From the NCBI GenBank assembly GCA_946558695.1, contig CAMNTQ010000015.1:1-60951 (forward strand): 60,951 nt of DNA. Direction: 5' to 3'. The notes under the pieces are model-generated. The model was given only the letters and a program-made list of their open reading frames with translations. It did not search any database and was not told the DNA's origin. The DNA is from an uncultured Lachnospiraceae bacterium. Lineage in GTDB: Bacteria; Bacillota; Clostridia; Lachnospirales; Lachnospiraceae. Shown here piece after piece: positions 25,100 to 32,859 of this stretch. Each line of letters begins with the position of its first letter. Within the stretch, counting starts at the first letter, position 1. The translations under genes were made by a program, and so were the position numbers.

Positions 25100-25840
25100 T
25101 TATATTTCCTCCCATGCTCTGTTTAATTCAAACCATACATAATTAATAAATCCGTTCTCGCCGCATTCCGAACCATGAGATGTCCCATGGGGAGTAAATG
25201 ACACATCGCCTTCATTTACCGGAATCTTATTTCCTCCTGCCACATAGGTGAAACTGGAACCGTCAATCATAAAATACCACTGCTCCAGCGTCGGGTGCGT
25301 ATGCTGCCCGATAAAATCAGGACCCGCCCCGATATTCCAGCCCATCGTGTATCTTCCCAGATGCCTTCCGGCAACAATACTGTGGGAAACTACTTTAGAG
25401 CCTGACTCCTGTGTGAATCTCTCCGTATATTCTATAGATTCCTTAAGCCTTACAAATCTTGGCAGGATGTACTGGCAGTTCTCCATCTGCCGGTGATCGA
25501 TCTCTGTCATGGGACCGGTAATCCTGATAAAGCAAAGATCCTTCTCAGCGGCCGTGACAACTACCTTTTCCTTGTCAAAATCCGGTATAAACACCGCCTG
25601 ATCATTAATCGAATAAATTTTTTTATCACTCCTGACGATTCCGGATCTGCTTGTAAAAAAGAGAAGCTGCATCCGGTCTTCTTCTGCATATGTCTCTATT
25701 TCAATCGTATTTCCCGACTTAAGACAACATTTACAGATTCTGATACCTGGGCAGGTGCCGGACAATATCTCTGTCTCCGCATACCCGTCTGTGAAATCAA
25801 ACTTCACATCTTCCTTTTTGATAATTTTAATTTCCTGCAT
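25100..25840 (-). CDS. Metal-binding bicupin protein (cupin A)
   Basis: A 246-residue protein with two cupin repeats. The C-terminal cupin keeps the metal set His180, His182, Glu186 (GQHTHPTLEQW) and His222 (PHGTSHG). It is very similar to cupin B at 27550-28290, with the same length and shared motifs such as RFTQESGSKV and AGRHLGRYTMGW. Bicupins of this size include ureidoglycine aminohydrolase and sugar-acid isomerases; I cannot choose among these. The start is ATG 25840 after AAAGGAAG. An upstream in-frame extension lacks a site. Confidence 0.75.
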   Translation of the reverse strand: MQEIKIIKKEDVKFDFTDGYAETEILSGTCPGIRICKCCLKSGNTIEIETYAEEDRMQLLFFTSRSGIVRSDKKIYSINDQAVFIPDFDKEKVVVTAAEKDLCFIRITGPMTEIDHRQMENCQYILPRFVRLKESIEYTERFTQESGSKVVSHSIVAGRHLGRYTMGWNIGAGPDFIGQHTHPTLEQWYFMIDGSSFTYVAGGNKIPVNEGDVSFTPHGTSHGSECGENGFINYVWFELNRAWEEI

Positions 25841-25921
25841 CGTTACTTCCTTTCTCCTGCTGTTTTGGCCTACTGCTTCCATGATGCCGCGGATTGTTCC
25901 GCAATTCATGCTCCGCAGTCA

Positions 25922-26755
25922 TTATGTAAATTTCAATAAAGCCTCCATATTCCTTCTGTCTGCCGCTCTGGGATCTTCATAATATCTCCTTGCCGTAATT
26001 TCCAGTCCCAGAATCCCTTCATAGTGATATTCTTTTAGAATCTCAAGCCAGCTTTCAAGATCGCTTGTCCCATCTCCCCACACCAGATGTCCGTAAGGAT
26101 TCCCATCTATAAAATGAGTATTGACAATGTCCTTTCCAAAAGCTTCAAACCACTGCCTTGGCGTCTCGCCTGCGACCCCCATAGCTGTTGTGTCAATCAT
26201 GAGTTTAAGCGCCGGATGATTTACCTCTTGAAAAAGCTTTTTCGTATGTTCCAGATCATAGGCCAACTGCGATTCGGCCCTCCGAAGAGATTCCATAGTC
26301 AGAACAATCCCTTCTTTTTCTGCCGCATGGCATAATCTGACGATCATATCCTTTGAGCGCTTCCATGCCTCTTGCCTGTCCTCATTCCAATAGCCCCAGC
26401 CGGAATTCATAGACATCATGCCCGCACCAAGCTCTGCCGCCGCCTTGATTCCATTCACGTAATACTGATACACTCTTTCTCTCTGAGATATCGGCTGCAT
26501 TCCCATCTGATATCCATATGTACCGCTGGAAGCAGTAAAACACCTGATCTTCAGACCATGCCCGGAGGCTTTTCTTCGGATTTCCCCGCAGCTGCTGTAT
26601 GTCAGGTAATCCAGATAAAAATGAGGCGCGCCTCCCCACAGAGCAATCGTTTCGTAACCGCACATTTCCATGGAATCCATAAAATAATCCAGTGAATAGT
26701 TATAATAGTGGCAGTTCATGCCTGCAATCTGTTCTCTTCTTAAAAGCTCCATCAT
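25922..26755 (-). CDS. FrlC-like sugar isomerase/epimerase, ligands intact (TIM 1)
   Basis: A 277-residue xylose-isomerase-like TIM barrel of the AP-endonuclease-2 superfamily. The four metal ligands of ketose 3-epimerases can be placed at Glu155 (LTMESL), Asp188 (LMIDTTA), His214 (VNTHFIDG) and Glu252 (LGLEIT). The closest functional analogues known to me are fructoselysine 3-epimerase (FrlC) and tagatose/psicose 3-epimerases. It may epimerise a keto-sugar acid or an Amadori-type compound before the core uronate enzymes act. The ORF starts in MMELLRREQIAGMN, 6 nt after its neighbour. Confidence 0.78.
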   Translation of the reverse strand: MMELLRREQIAGMNCHYYNYSLDYFMDSMEMCGYETIALWGGAPHFYLDYLTYSSCGEIRRKASGHGLKIRCFTASSGTYGYQMGMQPISQRERVYQYYVNGIKAAAELGAGMMSMNSGWGYWNEDRQEAWKRSKDMIVRLCHAAEKEGIVLTMESLRRAESQLAYDLEHTKKLFQEVNHPALKLMIDTTAMGVAGETPRQWFEAFGKDIVNTHFIDGNPYGHLVWGDGTSDLESWLEILKEYHYEGILGLEITARRYYEDPRAADRRNMEALLKFT

Positions 26756-26761
26756 CCCACC

Positions 26762-27547
26762 TCACTCTTTCACCCGCCGGAATAACGCCATGTCAAAATC
26801 CTGCGGTTTGTCCAGATAACAGTCATCCGTTGGGAAGAAGAGAAGATTCCCCTCAAAAGCATCTGTTTCCTGTTCCGCCTGATATGCCTTATAGCTCTCC
26901 AGATCCGCGAAACGTATTCCACATATTCTTCCCGGAAACATATCCATCCACTGTGCGGGCGTCTCGCCTGCGGCTTTGATTCCATCATAGTTTATGTTAA
27001 AAAGAAGCTTTTCATCCTCCATGAGATCAGACAATTGCATCGCCTCGGACAATCGGGAAAGAAAACCTTCATAGTAAGGACTTTCTGTCTCCACAGCGAT
27101 CACTACGCCTTTTTCTCTGCCATATGCGCTGATCTTTTTCAGATTACTTACCACTCTCCCGAAAATCTCCTTCCGATCCTGATCCCGAAAACCGCCCGTC
27201 ACGTTCGTGTTAAGCTGACTTACTCCAATCCGGGCCGCATAATCAATGCAGTTTCGATATGCTTTCACACTTTTTTCATTCCATTCATCATCCATATAAC
27301 AAAGTCCGTATCTGAATGACAATGTCTCCGGATGTACTGCGGCAATTTTTACAGCATACTTTTCTGACAGTTCTTTCACCTTGTCAAAGTCGTCAATTAC
27401 TGCATGATCAATGAAAATATGAGGTGTTCCAAGATAGAATTCGATCTGTCTGGCGCCTGCCTTTGCAGCATGTTCAAAAAAAAATTCCGTATCATAATAA
27501 AAATAATGCGCATTTGAGCATACGATTCTGTCTGTAATCTCCGCCAT
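26762..27547 (-). CDS. FrlC-like TIM barrel with lost metal ligands (TIM 2)
   Basis: A 261-residue paralogue of TIM 1. Alignment through the shared GETP..W segment puts Asn186 (NINYDG) where TIM 1 has Asp188 and Arg212 (GIRFAD) where it has His214. Glu153 (AVETES) remains, and the last glutamate is absent because the C-terminus is shorter. It is probably not a metal-dependent epimerase. The start is taken as ATG 27547, 7 nt after GAGG; ATG 27550 overlaps the cupin B stop as TGATG. Confidence 0.72.
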   Translation of the reverse strand: MAEITDRIVCSNAHYFYYDTEFFFEHAAKAGARQIEFYLGTPHIFIDHAVIDDFDKVKELSEKYAVKIAAVHPETLSFRYGLCYMDDEWNEKSVKAYRNCIDYAARIGVSQLNTNVTGGFRDQDRKEIFGRVVSNLKKISAYGREKGVVIAVETESPYYEGFLSRLSEAMQLSDLMEDEKLLFNINYDGIKAAGETPAQWMDMFPGRICGIRFADLESYKAYQAEQETDAFEGNLLFFPTDDCYLDKPQDFDMALFRRVKE

Positions 27548-27549
27548 CA

Positions 27550-28290
27550 TCACACCTCGTCCCATGCTCGGTTCAATTCAAACCAGACATAATTGATAAA
27601 TCCATCCTCCTTACAGGTCGAACCATGGGATGTCCCATGAGGCGTAAAGGATACATCTCCTTCTTTTACTGCCATAGATTTATCTCCGGCATCATAAGTA
27701 AAATCTGCTCCCTCAAGCATAAAATACCACTGCTCCAAAGACGGATGCGTATGCTGGCCGACAAAATCCGGCCCCTTTCCGATCACCCAGCCCATCGTAT
27801 ATCTCCCCAGATGCCTGCCCGCAATAACACTGTGCTGCTTTACCTTTGCGCCCGATTCTTGTGTAAATCTCTCCGTATATTGTATTGCTTCACTGAATTT
27901 AACGAACCTCGGAAGAACATACTGGCAATGATCCATCTGCCTTCGGTCCGTGTCATTCATCGGTCCGGTAATATGGATAAATTCCATATCCTCGTCCCCC
28001 GCGGCAATCTTTAGCCTGTCGCGGTCAAAATCAGGAATGAACACGCTCTGCTCATTAATAACAAAAATTTTCTTACCTGCCTTTATCATTCCATTTCCAG
28101 ATGTAAAGGTAAAAATCTGCATTCTGTCTTCAAAACTGTACGCCTCAAAATCCTTTGCAGCGCCTGCCTTCAAAGTACAAAGTTCAATCGATACCTCAGG
28201 ACAAGTTTCTTCCAGAATCCGAACGGCGCAAAAGCCATCCGCAAACTCCTTTTTCAGGTTTTCGTTTTTAAAAATAGATATGTTGCTCAT
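27550..28290 (-). CDS. Metal-binding bicupin protein (cupin B), first gene of the operon
   Basis: A 246-residue bicupin nearly collinear with cupin A. Its C-terminal cupin has His180, His182, Glu186 (GQHTHPSLEQW) and His222 (PHGTSHGS). N-terminal landmarks are VFIPDFDRDRL and FIHITGPMNDTDRRQMD. GGAGG lies 6 nt before ATG 28290. As first gene, it follows the GntR palindrome directly. Two intact copies in one operon suggest two related substrates or a heteromeric enzyme. Function not known. Confidence 0.78.
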   Translation of the reverse strand: MSNISIFKNENLKKEFADGFCAVRILEETCPEVSIELCTLKAGAAKDFEAYSFEDRMQIFTFTSGNGMIKAGKKIFVINEQSVFIPDFDRDRLKIAAGDEDMEFIHITGPMNDTDRRQMDHCQYVLPRFVKFSEAIQYTERFTQESGAKVKQHSVIAGRHLGRYTMGWVIGKGPDFVGQHTHPSLEQWYFMLEGADFTYDAGDKSMAVKEGDVSFTPHGTSHGSTCKEDGFINYVWFELNRAWDEV

Positions 28291-28324
28291 TTTCTTCCTC
28301 CATGTTAATATACTATTAATATAT

Positions 28325-28365
28325 TTGTGATATATCACAAGCAGCCTACTACTTTATGCTAATAT
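28325..28365. promoter_or_regulatory. GntR-type operator and divergent promoter region
   Basis: TTGTGATATATCACAA (28325-28340) is a perfect 16-bp palindrome between the divergent cupin B and gntR genes. TAATAT (28360-28365) preceded by TGC is an extended -10 for gntR, with the palindrome overlapping its -35. FCD-type GntR dimers bind palindromes of this size, so it likely controls both directions. Confidence 0.72.
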
Positions 28366-28399
28366 ATACATAAAGTCAACCAATTTAAGGAGATTTTCT

Positions 28400-29059
28400 A
28401 TGACACACAAAACCGGACTTTCCAACATTGCATATCAGCAAATCAAATCTCTGATTCTTGAAAACAAACTGCAGCCCGGCCAATTTGTAAATGAAGCCCA
28501 ACTTCAGGAGATATTAGGCTTAGGCCGGACGCCCGTACGCGAAGCTGTCCTGCAGCTTGCGGAAAATGAACTGATCACCGTCCATCCCCGCAAAGGTATT
28601 GAGATATCCCGTATATCTCCCAAATCTATTCACGACATTTTTGAAGTGCGCATTCTAATTGAACCCGAGATTCTCCGCACTAACTTTAACAAATTAGACA
28701 AAGACCAGCTTATAAACTTTCGGATCTCATTCCAAAAGGCTGCCGCTTCCGATAAGTTATCTCTGTCAGAATGCATCCGTCTGGCCGACCTGGACAATCA
28801 GTTCCACCTTGCCATCGTATCCTCCATGGGAAACCAGTATGCCACACAGCTAATGAATACCTTTGTAGACAAACTTACGATCATCCGTTCAACGGTCAGC
28901 GCCCAATCCGACGGACGCCTGTCCGTCAGCAGCAATGAGCATATCGAAATCATTAATTCTATTCTGGCCGGCAATATTGCTGAAGCCTGTACACAATTGC
29001 AAAAACATCTGACAATCTCTTATGATGAAGCAGTCAAAACGCTTATGAGCACTTATTGA
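28400..29059 (+). CDS. GntR-family regulator, FadR/FCD subfamily
   Basis: A 219-residue regulator. Residues 8-75 form the GntR winged helix (AYQQIKSLILENKLQPGQFV, the recognition region GRTPVREAVLQLAENELITVHPRKG). The C-terminal FCD helical domain has metal-ligand candidates in LADLDNQFHLAI and NEHIEIINSIL. UxuR and ExuR, regulators of uronate genes, belong to this subfamily. It is divergent from the 15-gene operon and shares the palindrome with it, so it is the best candidate regulator. AAGGAG precedes the ATG. Confidence 0.87.
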   Translation: MTHKTGLSNIAYQQIKSLILENKLQPGQFVNEAQLQEILGLGRTPVREAVLQLAENELITVHPRKGIEISRISPKSIHDIFEVRILIEPEILRTNFNKLDKDQLINFRISFQKAAASDKLSLSECIRLADLDNQFHLAIVSSMGNQYATQLMNTFVDKLTIIRSTVSAQSDGRLSVSSNEHIEIINSILAGNIAEACTQLQKHLTISYDEAVKTLMSTY

Positions 29060-29085
29060 CTGCTCTTTTGCGCCATGCTTCCCGA

Positions 29086-30108
29086 TCATCTTTTTGTTGT
29101 TCCTCTCGGAATATAATCCGTTGACAAAACCGTCTTTTGTACTGCCTCCTGACCTTCCAGAAGACGCATAAGCGACGACACCGTATTAATGCACAGCAAT
29201 TCGCACTTATTATCAATGGACGAGAGCTCCGGGCTGCTGCAAATGGACAGCACCGAATTATTACAGCCGATAACCGCCAATTCTTCAGGTATATGAATCC
29301 CGATCTCTCTGGCAAACTTCATTGCACCAATAGCCAGCTCGTCATCGCAGGCAAGAACGCCGTCAAACTCATGCCCCTCTTTATAGTAGGTAATAAGCTG
29401 GCTCTTAATCTGCTCCATCTTCCCGTTACAGCGCAGAACCAGAGATTCATCTAATTCTATCTGGCAATCCTTTAAAGCCTCACAATATCCTTTATACTTT
29501 AAATTCCGGCTGTATGATATCTCCCGGTATAAAAACAGGATCTTTCTGCAGCCTTTCTGGTATAATTCCATCGCGGCATCATAGAAAGCACTGTAATCGT
29601 CTGATAAATTGCAATATATATTATCACTTTTTATATATCCGTTTAAAAGCATAACTGGAATATGTCTTGAAACGTCAATGATATACTGGTTCTTCGGCAG
29701 TGTACTCTCAATATACTGGGAACCTGCCAGAATCACCGCATCAACCCGCCGGCCTTCCATGGCCTTCATACAACGGACCTTTGTCTTATAATCATCTCCC
29801 GTGCAGTTCAGTATCGTATTGAACCCATTCTGACGCAGATTCTTTTCCAAAAAAGAGACCGCGTTAGCCAGATAAATATCCGCCACATCTGCACATAGAA
29901 TCCCAATCGTTCTCATCGAACCGCTTCCCAAACCTCTGGCATAGGCATTCGGCTCATATCCACTCTCTTTGATGACCGCCAATACTCGTTCTCTCGTCTT
30001 TTGGCTTACTTTCGGACTGTCATTGAGAACTCTGGAAACTGTCGCAATCGAAACTCCCGCCTTTTTTGAAATATCGTATATGGTATGCTGCTTCTCTTTT
30101 TCAATCAT
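29086..30108 (-). CDS. LacI-family transcriptional regulator
   Basis: A 340-residue regulator. The N-terminal HTH and hinge helix are TIYDISKKAGVSIATVSRVLNDSPKVS and GYEPNAYARGLG. The sugar-binding domain follows with IGILCADVADIY, GFNTILNCTG and VIGCNNSVLS. It lies downstream of a damaged sugar ABC transporter and converges on gntR. A cre/LacI box overlaps where its ribosome site should be (30113-30126), suggesting autorepression. Inducer unknown. Confidence 0.88.
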   Translation of the reverse strand: MIEKEKQHTIYDISKKAGVSIATVSRVLNDSPKVSQKTRERVLAVIKESGYEPNAYARGLGSGSMRTIGILCADVADIYLANAVSFLEKNLRQNGFNTILNCTGDDYKTKVRCMKAMEGRRVDAVILAGSQYIESTLPKNQYIIDVSRHIPVMLLNGYIKSDNIYCNLSDDYSAFYDAAMELYQKGCRKILFLYREISYSRNLKYKGYCEALKDCQIELDESLVLRCNGKMEQIKSQLITYYKEGHEFDGVLACDDELAIGAMKFAREIGIHIPEELAVIGCNNSVLSICSSPELSSIDNKCELLCINTVSSLMRLLEGQEAVQKTVLSTDYIPRGTTKR

Positions 30109-30112
30109 TTTA

Positions 30113-30168
30113 TGTAAACGCTTTCATTTCTTTTTTATTACAATATCATATAGTTATTTATTTGTCAA
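30113..30168 (-). promoter_or_regulatory. lacI promoter with cre/LacI box
   Basis: On the minus strand TTGACA (30163-30168), a 17-nt spacer and TATTGT (30140-30145) form the promoter. The plus-strand sequence TGTAAACGCTTTCA (30113-30126) fits the cre consensus exactly and lies between the start of transcription and the start codon. Confidence 0.7.
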
Positions 30169-30249
30169 GTTTTTTCTCATAATAGACTATAGTTTAATCA
30201 TATTTCACAAAAAAAATAAGAATTTACGATTTTTTAAATGTTCTCAATT

Positions 30250-30263
30250 TGTAAACGCTTACA
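30250..30263. promoter_or_regulatory. Second cre/LacI box, perfect palindrome
   Basis: TGTAAACGCTTACA is a perfect 14-bp palindrome that fits the cre consensus. It is 137 bp from the other box, a spacing compatible with DNA looping. It could be bound by CcpA, by the adjacent LacI-type regulator, or both. Confidence 0.7.
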
Positions 30264-30290
30264 CTTTTGTTTCAAAAAAGTTGCATTTGT

Positions 30291-31382
30291 CTATGGCTGT
30301 ATACTTAAAATGTCAGGCAGACTAATTTTTATGCCGCTTACAGCGGTATATTCTTTTTCCGGCCACTCTCCGGCCAAAGAAAGAACTTCCTGTTTCCCTT
30401 CAACATTCATGGTACGTATGTTTCTAGTCTCTACCTTTTTCATATAGTGTCCTCTGACACTGTCCAGAAATACCGCCGCAAATATGATGCCCGCTGAAAT
30501 CAATGGCTGGATATACATATCCACCTGCATATAGACAAGTCCCGACTGTATCATCTGAATCATAATGGCTCCAAGAACTGTTCCCGAAACTTTGCCGCTT
30601 CCTCCGGCCAGACTGGTTCCTCCAAGAACCGCCGCCGCAATCGCATTGAACTCTTCCCCTTTTCCAAAAGCCGCATTTACGATTCCGATCTGGGCTACAG
30701 AGATAATTCCTCCTACTCCCGCAAACAGCGCGCACAGCATATATACCGTAAATAATATTTTTTTATTGTTAATTCCGGCTTTTCTTGCTTCCTCCGGGTC
30801 ATTCCCGACTGCGTATATCTGTCTTCCTAATTGTATCTTATTTAAAAACACTGCCGCTGATACAGCAATAACAGCAAACAAAATAATAGCCATCGGTATT
30901 CCGGCAATTTTCTGTGAACCGAGAGACGTAATAGTTTTCGGAAGATTGACTGATTCGGAATGCGTCATCCATGTTCCCACAGCCCTCCCCGCCGTCATTG
31001 TTCCAAGCGTCGTCACAAAGGGAAGAATATCAAGCTTGATAATACAGAATGCGTTGATTGCTCCTACCGCCAGCGCTGCCAGAATTCCGCCGCAAACTCC
31101 TGCGATCGTCGGCATATGGAATTCTGAAATCAACAGTCCCGCAGAGGCGGACGCCAGATACATGACAGAGCCCACGGAAAGGTCGATACCTGCCGTAAGC
31201 AGAACAAACATGATTCCGATACCTATAATTCCCACATAAGACGAATTCAGAATAATATTACTGAAAGATGCCAGACTTAGAAACTTAGGCGAAAACACAC
31301 CGAATATTACAAATACAACTATAAACAAAAGCACCGGTATATTCTTCAATATTAACTTATACACACCATCTTTTGTTTTCAT
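30291..31382 (-). CDS. Sugar ABC transporter permease (RbsC-like) with an extra C-terminal tail
   Basis: A 363-residue permease. About ten hydrophobic segments and the family motifs GIDLSVGSVM, AVGNDPEEARKAGINNKK and AAAVLGGTSLAGGSGKVSGTVLGAIM identify it as a BPD_transp_2 permease of ribose/simple-sugar importers. The family normally ends soon after FLDSVRGHYMKKVE. Here about 45 further residues follow, including MNVEGKQEVLSLAGEW, which reads like the start of another protein. The gene begins 1 nt after the ATPase remnant. Confidence 0.83.
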   Translation of the reverse strand: MKTKDGVYKLILKNIPVLLFIVVFVIFGVFSPKFLSLASFSNIILNSSYVGIIGIGIMFVLLTAGIDLSVGSVMYLASASAGLLISEFHMPTIAGVCGGILAALAVGAINAFCIIKLDILPFVTTLGTMTAGRAVGTWMTHSESVNLPKTITSLGSQKIAGIPMAIILFAVIAVSAAVFLNKIQLGRQIYAVGNDPEEARKAGINNKKILFTVYMLCALFAGVGGIISVAQIGIVNAAFGKGEEFNAIAAAVLGGTSLAGGSGKVSGTVLGAIMIQMIQSGLVYMQVDMYIQPLISAGIIFAAVFLDSVRGHYMKKVETRNIRTMNVEGKQEVLSLAGEWPEKEYTAVSGIKISLPDILSIQP

Positions 31383-31383
31383 A

Positions 31384-31872
31384 TTATTCCCCCTCCTTTT
31401 GTTCCTGATGAAAGGCAGCCTTCATGATCGCTTCCTTATCAAATTCATCCTTCTTAAGTTCTCCTTTTATCTCCCCGTTTCCCATGACAATAATTCTGTC
31501 GCAGATTCCCATCAGCTCCTCAAGCTCCGAAGATATCACCCAGATTCCTTTGCCGTCCGATGCTAATTGATTAATGATTGAATACACCTCGTATTTAGCC
31601 CCCACGTCAATTCCGCGGGTTGGCTCGTCTACGATCAGAAGTTCCGGTTCAGCCAAAAGCCATTTTCCGATAACCACTTTTTGCTGATTTCCTCCGCTCA
31701 TACTTTTTGCAGGATTTTTTTCAATGGGAGGACATTTTATCTTAAGCGTATTTACCATCCCTTTCGTGCTGTCTGTTACAGAGGAATGATCGACTATCTG
31801 TAATTTTGTTCTTGCCTTCTTGGGAATCGATACTAAAGAAAGATTGTCCATTATGGTAAATTCCATAAACAA
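31384..31872 (-). pseudogene. Sugar ABC ATPase, C-terminal remnant
   Basis: About 160 codons match the last third of an RbsA/MglA-type double ATPase: GLFMEFTIMDNLSLVSIP, signature MSGGNQQKVVIGKWL, Walker B ELLIVDEPTRGIDVG and VISSELEELMGICDRI. These proteins are normally about 500 residues. The first ATPase domain and the Walker A of the second are missing. Its reading frame runs back into the end of the permease gene at about 31885, so the loss came from a deletion spanning both genes. It cannot hydrolyse ATP by itself. Confidence 0.85.
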
Positions 31873-32789
31873 ACCTTTCCTTTCCCTCCAAGAAGACTTG
31901 TACCCCCCAAAACTGCCGCTCCGACAATATCCATCGTAAGGTCTTCGCCCAATGTCGGTCTTCCCATATTCAATCTGGCTGAATAAATCGCAGAACCCGC
32001 CGCGGCGCAGAATCCACTGAATGCATAACAGAAAACCGTCACTTTTTTTGTCGGAACCCCTGACACCAGACTTGCTGTTTCATTGGCGCCTGTTGCATAG
32101 ATCCACTTTCCAAGCACCAGCCTGTCCAAAATAAAATATCCGATCATCGTAATCAATAATGCCAAAATAGCTGCATACGGTATGATTCCGCCTATATATC
32201 CTTTACCCAACTGTTTAAATCCATCCGGCAGTCCCATAACATTTCTGGACTGTGTCAGGAAAATCGCAAAATTTAGGTAAAACATCTGCGTCACCAAAGT
32301 GACCATAAACGGCGGCATCTTATATTGTGCAACAAAAAATCCATTGAATATTCCTATCAGCGTACCTATCAAAAGCATTGCCAGAATACAGACGGGTATC
32401 GCTGCTGCCGAATCGGCCATAGGTCCTCCCTCCGGCCCTATGAGCCATCCCCACAGCGGTGTGGAAGCAAAGATATCTTCATTAAAAGAATTGCTCATCA
32501 ATACTGTTCCCAATACACTAGTAACACCGATAATCGAAACCTGCGACAGATCAATTCCTCCAAGCAGCAGTACAAATGTCTGCCCTACTGCAACTACCAA
32601 AAGCGGCCAAAGATTTGACATCACATTCAAAAGATTGCTTCTGGTAATGATCTTTGGCACAAATGGGATCACACAGACAAAACATACGATTGTCAAGTAC
32701 AGAATAAAGTATTCTGATAAAAATGCACCTTGTAAAATCTGCCTGACACTTTTTTTCTTTTTCTGTGTTTTTGTTCTAAAAACACCCAT
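31851..32789 (-). pseudogene. Sugar ABC transporter permease, C-terminally truncated
   Basis: A 312-residue RbsC-like permease. Family motifs are LLLGGIDLSQVSIIGVTSV, ATGANETASLVSGVPTKK and VGAAVLGGTSLLGGKGKV. After GGKGKV the normal permease continues about 50 residues through a last membrane segment; here it reads CLWNLP and stops, in DNA that in another frame encodes the ATPase. The end is therefore a deletion junction. It may fold partly but is probably non-functional. The start is ATG 32789 after GGAGG. Confidence 0.8.
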
Positions 32790-32859
32790 ATTATAACCTC
32801 CCTGTATCCTTTTGAAAGCAAGAGACGTTATTTTCATAACGCCTCCGCCAACACATTAT

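Larger units (their letters stand above)
11512..28290 (-). other. Probable 15-gene hexuronate operon
   Basis: Fifteen same-strand genes run from the cupin at 28290 to uxaB at 11512. Gaps are 2 to 82 nt, and several pairs overlap (ATGA at uxaC/uxuA and uxuA/MATE, 17 nt at permease/ATPase). I see no intrinsic terminator or strong internal promoter in the gaps. The unit includes every enzyme needed to take glucuronate and galacturonate to pyruvate and glyceraldehyde-3-phosphate. Confidence 0.75.
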
